Source: Pseudomonas wayambapalatensis (GTDB lineage: Bacteria; Pseudomonadota; Gammaproteobacteria; Pseudomonadales; Pseudomonadaceae). Taken from it: a DNA stretch of 64,000 nt. A model generated the notes under the pieces. That model searched no databases, had not been told where the DNA came from, and worked only from the letters and a program-made list of their open reading frames with translations. Positions 35,979 to 43,720 of this stretch are shown piece after piece. The position numbers and the translations under genes are program-made. Position 1 is the stretch's first letter, and every line of letters begins with the position of its first letter. The stretch covers positions 4,253,501 to 4,317,500 of the forward strand of contig CP077096.1 of assembly GCA_014268975.2 (NCBI GenBank), read 5' to 3'.

Positions 35979-38116
35979 GAAGCACTCGCCAGAGAAGTGA
36001 CCGAGGCACCGCTGGTGGAGCGGCGTTGAGAGGTGTCGCCAAGTTCGAGAGTGCCCACGGCCTGCAGGTTGTATTCACCGGCCAACTCGCGGAACGACAG
36101 CACAGCCAGCTCCAGGTCTCCACGCAGCACCAGGCGGCGCAGATAGCGGCGCAATTCCGGGTGTACTAGCAGCACACTGGTGCGGTCTTCGGGCAGGCGC
36201 TCGCAGGCCTGGCGCAGTTGCAGCATCAAGGCGCGGCTGACCTGCTCGGGAATCGCCTCGCGACTACCGTCCTGACGCCGTATCCCAGTGCGCAACTGCT
36301 GCTCCAGCACCGGCGCCAGCACCAGGGCGCTGATCACCCGGTTGCGGTCGGCATATTGGTGGCTGATCTGTCGGGCCAGCGCTGCGCGCAGGTGTTCGGC
36401 CAGGTGCGCGGCGTCGGCATCGCGGCCTCCCCAATCGACCATGGCCTCAAGTAAGGCGCGCTGGTTGCGGATCGACACACCCTCTGCAACCAGGTAGCGC
36501 AGGGCTTCGGCCATACGCTGCAACGACAGGTTGCGCAGCACTTCCTTGATCAGCTCGCCATAGCTGCCCTCGATGCTTTCCAGCAGCGCACGGGTCTCCT
36601 GAATGCCGAGGAAATCTGCCGCGTAGCGGCGCAGGGTGCGCTCGACCGTCGCCCGCAGGACTTCCTCGGGGAGCATGAAACCGACGCCCGCCTGTTCCAG
36701 ACGCTCCTGGTACTCACGAGCGATCCAGTGGGCGCTGCGCGCGGCCAGGGGCGAGTCGGCTTCGATCATCGGGATGTCGAGCAACTGCACATTGACTGGG
36801 TCGTCCCTGAGCAGCAGGCAATCGGCAGGCAGTTCACCTTCGCTCACCGGCACGCCTTCAAGTTCGATGACGAAGCGCTGGGCGGCGCTCTTGGCGTCCA
36901 CATGCACGGCGGCCAGGGGCACATCGATGCCGAGCTCGCCACGGATCTCGTGGCACAGCGCCTCGAAGCGCTGGCGTAGCGGCTGCTCCGGCGCACTGGT
37001 CGCAAGGCCCGGCCCCATGACCAGGAGGATACGGCAGTCGAGCGGCTTGCTCGCCGACACGCTGGCCTCCACCGTCGGCACCTGGGGTTCGTCCTCGGCC
37101 TCCGGTGTTTGCACAGGCTCAGCCTGCTCGATCGCCTGGCGACGCTTGAGGTAGAACGCCGAGCCACCCAGTACTGCGGCAAGCACGAAGAACACCGCCG
37201 CCGGGAAGCCCGGCAGCAGGCCGATGCCCAGCAGGATCAATGCAGTGAGGAACAAGGCACGATGGCTGGCGCCCAACTGGCGAATGATCTCCGTCCCCAG
37301 GTCACCGCTGGCACCGTCGCTGTTGACGCGGGTCACCACGGTGCCGGCCGCCACCGAAATCAGCAGCGCCGGAATCTGTGCGATCAGGCCGTCACCGACG
37401 GTCAGCAGCGAATAGGTGTGCACTGCGGTGCCGAACGGCATGTCACGCTCGACCATGCCGATCAGCATGCCGCCCAGCAGGTTCACCGCGAGGATCACCA
37501 GGCCGGCGATGGCGTCGCCCTTGACGAACTTCATCGCACCGTCCATGGCCCCGAACATCTGGCTTTCGCGCTCCAGGCGCGAACGACGGCGACGGGCTTC
37601 GGCCTGGTCGATGTCGCCGTTGCGCAGGTCGTTGTCAATGCTCATCTGCTTGCCGGGCATGGCATCGAGGGTGAAGCGCGCGGCCACCTCGGCAACCCGC
37701 TCGGCCCCCTTGGTGATGACCACGAACTGCGCCACGGTGATGATCAGGAACACCACCAGGCCGACCACCACCTGGCCGGCGATGACGAAGTCACCGAACG
37801 CCTGGACGATATGGCCGGCATCGCCGTGCAGCAGGATCAGCCGCGTGGTGGTGATCGACAGCGACAGGCGGAACAGGGTGCTCAGCAGGATCAGCGGCGG
37901 CAGCGCCGAGAACTCCACCGAGTGGTTGATATAGAAAGCGACGATCAGGATCAGCATGCTCAGGGCGATGTTCAGGCCGATCAGGCCGTCGACCAGATAG
38001 GTCGGCAGCGGGATGATCATCATCGCGATGGCCATCAGCATGAACGACACGATGATCACGTCGGTGCGCTGGGAGGCCGCACGCGCCAGGCCGTTGAGGC
38101 GATCGAGCGGGCTCAT
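35975..38116 (-). CDS. sctV: T3SS export gate protein SctV
   Basis: 713 residues, FHIPEP family. An N-terminal membrane domain (DVIIVSFMLMAIAMMIIPLP and further helices) includes the conserved loop FVVITKGAERVAEVAARFTL, with DAMPGKQMSIDNDLRNG immediately after. A large cytoplasmic domain (about 350-713) forms the nonameric ring. Start overlaps the sctY-like stop by 4 nt. Confidence 0.95.
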   Translation of the reverse strand: MSPLDRLNGLARAASQRTDVIIVSFMLMAIAMMIIPLPTYLVDGLIGLNIALSMLILIVAFYINHSVEFSALPPLILLSTLFRLSLSITTTRLILLHGDAGHIVQAFGDFVIAGQVVVGLVVFLIITVAQFVVITKGAERVAEVAARFTLDAMPGKQMSIDNDLRNGDIDQAEARRRRSRLERESQMFGAMDGAMKFVKGDAIAGLVILAVNLLGGMLIGMVERDMPFGTAVHTYSLLTVGDGLIAQIPALLISVAAGTVVTRVNSDGASGDLGTEIIRQLGASHRALFLTALILLGIGLLPGFPAAVFFVLAAVLGGSAFYLKRRQAIEQAEPVQTPEAEDEPQVPTVEASVSASKPLDCRILLVMGPGLATSAPEQPLRQRFEALCHEIRGELGIDVPLAAVHVDAKSAAQRFVIELEGVPVSEGELPADCLLLRDDPVNVQLLDIPMIEADSPLAARSAHWIAREYQERLEQAGVGFMLPEEVLRATVERTLRRYAADFLGIQETRALLESIEGSYGELIKEVLRNLSLQRMAEALRYLVAEGVSIRNQRALLEAMVDWGGRDADAAHLAEHLRAALARQISHQYADRNRVISALVLAPVLEQQLRTGIRRQDGSREAIPEQVSRALMLQLRQACERLPEDRTSVLLVHPELRRYLRRLVLRGDLELAVLSFRELAGEYNLQAVGTLELGDTSQRRSTSGASVTSLASAS

Positions 38117-38451
38117 CGGGCGGCCCTGCGTGCACTAAGGTAGCGCTTGAAGCACTGGCGCGCTTCGTCCTTGCGCCCGCCGCGCCACAGGGCATGGCTG
38201 CGCAGCAGCAACAGGCCGGGTGATTCGCCTTCCTGCTCGGTGAGGCGGTCGAGCGCGTTCAGGGCACGACTGGCGTTGCCGCTGTCGGTGAAGGCCATGG
38301 CCAGGTAGCGCAGCAGCGTGCCGTCCTGCGGGGCCATCTGCGCGGCGATCAACAGCATCACCAGCGCGCGCTGGGGCTGACCGCTGCGGCGGTAGAGGTC
38401 GCCCAGGCCCTTGAGTAGCTCGATGCTGTCGTGTCGTTCGCGGGACATCAT
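38113..38451 (-). CDS. TPR protein, SctY/YscY-like chaperone
   Basis: 112 residues with two or three TPR-like helices (LLKGLGDLYRRSGQPQRALV, LLLLRSHALWRGGRKDEARQ). In Ysc systems the order yscX-yscY-yscV is fixed and YscY is a TPR chaperone of about 114 residues; here the same order and length hold. Overlaps by 4 nt with both neighbours. Rhizobial clusters also have a TPR gene near rhcV. Confidence 0.6.
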   Translation of the reverse strand: MMSRERHDSIELLKGLGDLYRRSGQPQRALVMLLIAAQMAPQDGTLLRYLAMAFTDSGNASRALNALDRLTEQEGESPGLLLLRSHALWRGGRKDEARQCFKRYLSARRAAR

Positions 38452-38810
38452 GGTTCCTGCACCTCGGCGCGTTGCTGCTCCAGGGACTGGCGCAGGTGTA
38501 TCTCTTCACGAAGTAGGTCTTCGGCCAGATCGCGGATCTCCGGTTCGGCATCCAGCGACGGCATGACTTCGTCCAGCAGGTACTGCAGCAGGTCCAGCGC
38601 ACGGGTGCCGCTGAACAGGTCCGGGTTGATCTCCTCGCCGGCGCACGCTTGCTCGAGCTCTGCGCGCAGCGAGCGGCGACCAGCCACTTCACGCTTGCCC
38701 AGCAACGCATCGAAGCGAGCATTGGGGCGCGCCTGCAGCGGGCGCACGACCTCGACGGAGGGGGTCTTTTCGGTGGAAGACGGCAACAATGGCCGCGGTT
38801 CGATCCTCAT
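38448..38810 (-). CDS. SctX/YscX-like protein (by position and size)
   Basis: 120 residues upstream of the SctY-like gene. Polar N-terminus, then helical (RRSLRAELEQACAGEE, LLQYLLDEVMPSLDAEPEIR). Size and place match YscX, a secreted factor required early for needle export, but sequence similarity is not obvious to me. AGGACCG precedes the ATG. Confidence 0.5.
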   Translation of the reverse strand: MRIEPRPLLPSSTEKTPSVEVVRPLQARPNARFDALLGKREVAGRRSLRAELEQACAGEEINPDLFSGTRALDLLQYLLDEVMPSLDAEPEIRDLAEDLLREEIHLRQSLEQQRAEVQEP

Positions 38811-38818
38811 GCTCGGTC

Positions 38819-39787
38819 CTATAGGGTCAGGGTGAAGCGTTCTTCACCCCTGGCCAGGATCACCTGGTCGCTGTCGATACGTTCCAGCATCCAGCCGTCG
38901 GCCAAGGCCGCGCCGGGATAGAGGCGCTTGCCGCTTTCGCTGATCACATAGGGGTTGTTGCCGAACCACACCGCCTGGAAGCGCACCCGTGGACGGGCGA
39001 CATCGGCCTGGGCGGTGACCGTGCTGTGCAGCATCACCTGCTGGCCGTAGCGCTGGTCGTAGTCCTGGCGTACGGCGAGCCAGCGCGCCTTCTGCGTCAG
39101 GTCCAGGCGCCCCTCGGCAAGCAGTTGCCCGCCTGCTTCGCTGAGCCGTACGCCTTCCAGGCCGTTGACCTGCAGCTGCTGCCCCAGCCATTGATGGGCC
39201 TGCGCCAGCGAAGGCAGCTGCGGTGCACGCGGCGCAGGCATCACGCTGGCGGCCAGGGGTTTGGGTGGCTCGCCACGCACGGCGTAGGCGAAGGCGCAGA
39301 TCAGCATCAGGCCCAGCGCCAGCGCAACGTGGGTGCGGGTGAATGCCGAGGCGTTCTGGGGCCGTGCGATCGCGGCAGCGGCGCGCGCGGACTGTTCGTG
39401 CTCCAGGCTCAACCGCGCCTCACCCAAGGCGATACGCAGCGGCAACTGGCCGCGATAACCGCTGCCCAGCGGAACGATGATCGCCCGCCCCTGCTGGTCT
39501 TCGACCCGCACTTCGCCGCCCACGGCCTCGACCGCGACCTTGCCGTCAGCCAGGCGCAATACCAGATGGCGGGGCACGACGCCCGGGTCATTGAGAATGA
39601 AGTCGGCATCAGGTGTGCTGCCGAAGGTGTGCTGGGCGCCGTCCAGACTGATCCGGCCACCCTGGTGCAGACCCTGGGTGACGCTGAGGACCGGCTTGGA
39701 GGCTGTCGCGCCACCGGTGACGGCGGCCAGAGCGGTAAGGGCTGTCATGGGCGGGGCACCACCGTGAATACCACGGGCAACGGCCAT
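38819..39787 (-). CDS. sctD: T3SS inner-membrane ring protein SctD (FHA-containing)
   Basis: 322 residues from the ATG at 39787 (AAGG upstream); a second ATG at 39748 is possible. An N-terminal FHA-like domain (about 33-130; LHQGGRISLDGAQHTFGSTP) is cytoplasmic, a single transmembrane helix is at about 153-170 (HVALALGLMLICAFAYAV), and the periplasmic part has ring-building domains. This matches HrpQ/YscD/BscD-type SctD, of modest length. Confidence 0.75.
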   Translation of the reverse strand: MAVARGIHGGAPPMTALTALAAVTGGATASKPVLSVTQGLHQGGRISLDGAQHTFGSTPDADFILNDPGVVPRHLVLRLADGKVAVEAVGGEVRVEDQQGRAIIVPLGSGYRGQLPLRIALGEARLSLEHEQSARAAAAIARPQNASAFTRTHVALALGLMLICAFAYAVRGEPPKPLAASVMPAPRAPQLPSLAQAHQWLGQQLQVNGLEGVRLSEAGGQLLAEGRLDLTQKARWLAVRQDYDQRYGQQVMLHSTVTAQADVARPRVRFQAVWFGNNPYVISESGKRLYPGAALADGWMLERIDSDQVILARGEERFTLTL

Positions 39788-39859
39788 TCAGGCCCTTGCC
39801 GAAAAATGCGTCGTTGCAAGACATGCGGGCGGAGCAACCTCCGCCCGCAGGGCACAACG

Positions 39860-40024
39860 TCAGTTCTGCGGACGCTGTTTGGTGGCGTCGAGCTCAGCCT
39901 TCTTGGCCGTGGTCAGCTCGGTGATCTTGGCCGACTTCTCGATAGCCATGTTGAAAGTGGCTTCCATCTTGGCGATTGCTGCGTCTGCGCCGCCACCGCT
40001 GCTTGCTGGAGGTACGTTGCTCAT
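39860..40024 (-). CDS. 54-residue T3SS-associated protein, function unknown
   Basis: 54 residues, MSNVPPASSGGGADAAIAKM at the start, then a charged helix (AIEKSAKITELTTAKKAELD) and end KQRPQN. CTCCTT complement (AAGGAGTATCACC) provides a strong ribosome-binding site. First gene of the sctD-X-Y-V-C2 block. It could be a small secreted filament subunit or a chaperone; not assignable. Confidence 0.6.
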   Translation of the reverse strand: MSNVPPASSGGGADAAIAKMEATFNMAIEKSAKITELTTAKKAELDATKQRPQN

Positions 40025-40438
40025 GGTGATACTCCTTCAGGATAGGGATTCATAAGAAGCCGCTTTGAGGCGGGTAGAAGTCCGTGCAAGACAGCGCCTG
40101 AGGGGAAGTCTGGCAGTCGCTCTCTAACACGAGGCCCATGTTAGGCAATGAATATTCGCCACTGCTGTGAAACGTTGTGAAAGGTTGGGAAAACTCTTGA
40201 TACAAACCACCAGATAGCACCTTTACACAGGCTACAAGCCAGGCACAGCAAGGCCTTCAGCTGAAAAGCCGAATACCTTTAAATGTCTCGGATGGGGTTA
40301 AACGCGCTGTATTTCTGGTCGAAACAGCCGGCAGTCAAGTTCAGTTATCGAACAAACTTAGTCACTCAGGAGGCATGACAGGGCAAATATTACAAGGCGG
40401 CAGGATGAACGGATAAATAATCACTTCTGTGAACTCAA
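40025..40438. other. Upstream region of T3SS block 2, AT-richer, no gene seen
   Basis: 414 bp between the 54-aa gene and the LuxR gene. It likely contains the promoter for the sctD-side operon and the transcription stop for the LuxR gene. No supported open frame; the single longer frame across it is out of phase with the LuxR gene and unlike any protein. Confidence 0.5.
40167..40196. promoter_or_regulatory. Tandem 10-bp repeats upstream of T3SS block 2
   Basis: GTGAAACGTT (40167-40176), GTGAAAGGTT (40177-40186) and GGGAAAACTC (40187-40196) are three tandem, increasingly degenerate 10-bp units. The 12-bp AAACGTTGTGAA at 40170-40181 recurs exactly at 47983-47994, upstream of the HrpK-like gene. 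Tandem 10-bp sites suit an OmpR-fold DNA-binding protein. Confidence 0.5.
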
Positions 40439-41224
40439 TCAACTTTGCGCCTGTAGAAACAGCGAAAACAACTCGGACTGTGACTTGATCCCCAATTTGC
40501 TGTACATGTGCTTGCGGTGCACTTTCACGGTCTCGGCGGATATCGCCAGCTTGCGCGCGATCTCCTTGCTCGAACAACCACTGAGCATCAAGCGCCCCAC
40601 CTCCAGTTCCCGTGCAGTCAGGGGTGTCTGCAGCGCCTCGACGGTTTCCTCCAGACGGCTCTGCCAGCGTGGCGCCGGTGGCGTGGCCTGCTCCAGCAAT
40701 TCGCGCTCGAACGTCATGCGCTGGCGCATCAGCCCGGCCACCCAGGGGCGCAGCAGGTCGAGCAGGGTGATCTGCTCGGCGCTGAAACGCCCCTTGGTCC
40801 CCAACGACAGGCACAAGGTGCGCTCCTTCTCCAGTTGCACATTGAACTGCACCTCGTCGGCGACCACGTTCAGGCGAAAGTAGCGCTGGTAGTAGTCGGT
40901 CTGCTCGAAGCACTCCGGCGCCACGTCCGCCAGTTGGAACAGGCCGCTGCCCGGCGCCTCGCGGCTGGCGATGTAGAACGGATCGAGCAGGTACAGGCCC
41001 TTGAGGTAGTCCTGGAACAGCGGGTCGGGCCCGCCGTCCTCACCAGGACACTCGGCGAACACTTGCGGTCTACCATTGCTGAAGAGCAAGGCCACCCAGC
41101 TGTCGAACGGCACATACTGATCGAGCAGGCGCACCAGGGCGAGCCAGAAGCCGGGCTTGTCGAGCGTCTCGACCAGGTGACCGACCGAGCGGTGCCAGGC
41201 CAGGTCCTGCAGCGTAAGGTTCAT
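40439..41224 (-). CDS. LuxR-family transcriptional regulator
   Basis: 261 residues. The C-terminal HTH reads LTARELEVGRLMLSGCSSKE then IARKLAISAETVKVHRKHMY, the GerE/LuxR signature. The N-terminal part resembles ligand-binding domains of stand-alone LuxR regulators but lacks clear AHL-binding residues. Divergent from the nitrilase and permease genes, which are the likely targets; a role in T3SS control is possible by proximity only. Confidence 0.82.
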   Translation of the reverse strand: MNLTLQDLAWHRSVGHLVETLDKPGFWLALVRLLDQYVPFDSWVALLFSNGRPQVFAECPGEDGGPDPLFQDYLKGLYLLDPFYIASREAPGSGLFQLADVAPECFEQTDYYQRYFRLNVVADEVQFNVQLEKERTLCLSLGTKGRFSAEQITLLDLLRPWVAGLMRQRMTFERELLEQATPPAPRWQSRLEETVEALQTPLTARELEVGRLMLSGCSSKEIARKLAISAETVKVHRKHMYSKLGIKSQSELFSLFLQAQS

Positions 41225-41245
41225 GCCTCTACCCCTGTTGGGTTA

Positions 41246-41253
41246 CCACGTGG
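41246..41253. promoter_or_regulatory. CCACGTGG palindrome in divergent promoter
   Basis: An 8-bp perfect palindrome 22 bp upstream of the LuxR gene start, within TTACCACGTGGGCGTAA-like flanks, in the 165-bp region shared with the nitrilase gene. A candidate binding site for the LuxR protein. Confidence 0.3.
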
Positions 41254-41389
41254 GCGTAATTACCCCCGATACGGTGGCCGACGCATACTCGGGCAAGCCT
41301 TGCCTCGGTCCGATGCGCATTCTGACCGTTTTTCACCGGGCGGTCATGTCACCGCCATGGCTCGGGCATTTCAATAAAAGATTGGGTCT

Positions 41390-42223
41390 ATGAGAACAGC
41401 AATGAAGGTCGAACTCGTGCAACTGGTGGGCCGCGACGGTGACACCGCCTACAACCTGAGCCGCACCCTGGAGGCGATCCACGCCTGCCCTGCCGGCACC
41501 GACCTGGTGGTCTTCCCTGAAACCCAGCTGATGGGGTTCCCCAGCGAGGACAACATCGCAACCCTCGCAGAGCCCCTCGACGGCCCCAGCGTGCGCGCCG
41601 TGCAACAGGCAGCGCGCGAACGTGACGTCGGCGTGGTGGTCGGCATGGCCGAAGCGGGTGACGACGGCCGCTTCTACAACACCACCCTGCTGATCACCGC
41701 TGAAGGCATCGCCCTGAAGTACCGCAAGACCCACCTGTGGGCGTCGGACCGCGGCATCTTCACCCCGGGCGACCGCTACGCCACTGCGTTGTTCAAGGGG
41801 GTGCGGGTGGGCTTGCTGATCTGCTTCGACATCGAGTTCCCCGAAAGCGCCCGCGCCCTCGGCCAACTGGGCGTCGAGCTGATCCTGGTGACCAACGGCA
41901 ACATGGACCCCTATGGGCCGACCCACCGTACCGCGATCAGTGGCCGCGCCATGGAAAACCAGGCGTTTGCAGTGATGGTCAACCGCGTCGGCGAGGGGGA
42001 TGGCGCCCTGGTGTTCGCCGGCGGCAGCGCGGTGGTCGACCCATACGGGCAGTTGCTCTGCGAAGCCGGGCGCGAGGAGTGCCGCATCGGGCTGGAACTG
42101 GACCTGGCGCAACTGGATGTTGCCCGTCGCGACTACAGCTATCTGGCCGAGCGACGCTTCGTCCTGCCGGGCGAAGTGCGCGAGCACGATAACGGCCTGC
42201 GCGAGCTGGTGATCGGGGCCTGA
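41390..42223 (+). CDS. Carbon-nitrogen hydrolase (nitrilase superfamily)
   Basis: 277 residues. The Glu-Lys-Cys triad is visible: LVVFPETQ (Glu), KYRKTHL (Lys) and LICFDIEFPE (Cys). Aliphatic amidase or N-carbamoyl hydrolase activity is likely. An in-frame ATG at 41402 is an alternative start. Next to a permease of the APC superfamily, suggesting uptake and hydrolysis of an amide or amine. Confidence 0.82.
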   Translation: MRTAMKVELVQLVGRDGDTAYNLSRTLEAIHACPAGTDLVVFPETQLMGFPSEDNIATLAEPLDGPSVRAVQQAARERDVGVVVGMAEAGDDGRFYNTTLLITAEGIALKYRKTHLWASDRGIFTPGDRYATALFKGVRVGLLICFDIEFPESARALGQLGVELILVTNGNMDPYGPTHRTAISGRAMENQAFAVMVNRVGEGDGALVFAGGSAVVDPYGQLLCEAGREECRIGLELDLAQLDVARRDYSYLAERRFVLPGEVREHDNGLRELVIGA

Positions 42224-42353
42224 ACACCAGGTCCTGTGCCGGCAATCAGCTCCTGCTCCCACACAGGTATCGGCGCCAGCCTTGGGTCTGGTGCAAGACG
42301 ATTGCTCGCACATTCGAACTCTGCATAACAAACATAATCTGGAGTAAGCAGTA

Positions 42354-43676
42354 ATGGCCCGACTCAAGCGAACCCTTTCGCTCAGTGCGGTGGTGCTGTT
42401 TGGCATCGCCTACATGACCCCGATCATCGTCCTCGGGACCTTCGGCATCCTCGCCGACACCACCGGCGGCGTGGTGCCCTCGGCGTACCTCGCCGCCTCC
42501 GTCGCCATGCTGTTCACCGCCCTGAGCTACGGGCGCATGGCCGCCGCCTTCCCGGTGGCGGGCTCGGCCTACACCTATGTGCGCAAGTCGATCAGCCCGA
42601 AACTGGGTTTCCTGGCCGGCTGGGGTGTGCTGCTCGACTACCTGTTCCTGCCCATGGCCATCTGGCTGATCGGCGCGGCCTACCTGCACTCGGCCTTCCC
42701 CGCCGTGCCGCAAGCCGTCTGGGTGCTGGCGTTCATCGGCGTGACCACGGCGATCAACGTGGTCGGCCTGCGCCTGGCGAAGAACATCAACGGCGCGCTG
42801 ATGCTGGTGCAGTTCCTCGTTCTGGCGGCCTTCGTGGTGCTGGCGATCCACTATGTGCTGGGGGACGCGAGCAAACCGCTGTGGTCGCTGGAGCCGTTCT
42901 TCAAGGAAGGCGTGCAGTTGCCGCTGATCATGAGCGGTGCAGCGATTGCCTGCTATTCGTTCCTGGGCTTCGATGCGGTGAGCACCCTGACCGAGGAAAC
43001 CCACGAGCCGCGCAAGAACATCCCGCGGGCGATCCTGCTGATTACCCTGATCGGTGGATTCCTGTTCATCGCCGCCAGCTACTTCGTGCAGCTTGCCCAC
43101 CCCTCCACCCAGTTCGAAAACGCCGACTCGGCGGCCTACGAGATCGCCCGCAACATCGGTGGCGACCTGTTCGTCAGCCTGTTCCTGGTCGGTTTGATCG
43201 TCGGCCAGTTCACCTCGGGGCTGTCCGCCCAAGCCAGCGCCTCGCGCTTGCTGTTCGCCATGGGGCGTGACGGTGTACTGCCCAAGGCATTCTTCGGGCG
43301 CCTGAGCGAGCGCTTCGGCACCCCGGTCGGCAGCATCGTGCTGTGCGGCGTGGTGGCGCTGCTGGCGTTGCACATGGATGTCACCACCTCCACCTCGTTC
43401 ATCAACTTCGGCGCCTTCCTGGCCTTCAGCCTGGTCAACCTGTCGGTGGTGTTCCACTACTGGATCGGTCGTGGCGAACGCGGGCCACGCGCGGTGCTGC
43501 TGTTCCTGGTGTTCCCGCTGATCGGCCTGGCGGCAGACCTGTGGCTGATGGTGAGCCTGGATCACCTGGCGATCTACCTGGGCCTGGCCTGGCTGGCGGC
43601 GGGAATCCTGTACCTGGCAGTGCTGACGGGTGGGTTCAGCAAGCAGCCGCCGGAGATGCATTTCGAAGAAGCGTGA
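42354..43676 (+). CDS. APC-family amino acid/polyamine permease
   Basis: 440 residues, about 12 transmembrane segments. The N-terminal YMTPIIVLGTFGILADTTGG and the LTEETHEPRKNIPRAILL segment after helix 6 match PuuP-type importers. 130 nt after the nitrilase gene on the same strand; together they look like an uptake-plus-catabolism unit for a polyamine or related amide. Confidence 0.85.
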   Translation: MARLKRTLSLSAVVLFGIAYMTPIIVLGTFGILADTTGGVVPSAYLAASVAMLFTALSYGRMAAAFPVAGSAYTYVRKSISPKLGFLAGWGVLLDYLFLPMAIWLIGAAYLHSAFPAVPQAVWVLAFIGVTTAINVVGLRLAKNINGALMLVQFLVLAAFVVLAIHYVLGDASKPLWSLEPFFKEGVQLPLIMSGAAIACYSFLGFDAVSTLTEETHEPRKNIPRAILLITLIGGFLFIAASYFVQLAHPSTQFENADSAAYEIARNIGGDLFVSLFLVGLIVGQFTSGLSAQASASRLLFAMGRDGVLPKAFFGRLSERFGTPVGSIVLCGVVALLALHMDVTTSTSFINFGAFLAFSLVNLSVVFHYWIGRGERGPRAVLLFLVFPLIGLAADLWLMVSLDHLAIYLGLAWLAAGILYLAVLTGGFSKQPPEMHFEEA

Positions 43677-43720
43677 TCGGAGGGCAACGGCCACGCCGGT
43701 GCCCTTCCTGCCATCGCGGA

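Noticed and set aside
40362..40913. 183-codon open frame overlapping the LuxR gene
   Set aside because: Out-of-phase shadow of the LuxR coding sequence, which carries the intact HTH signature.
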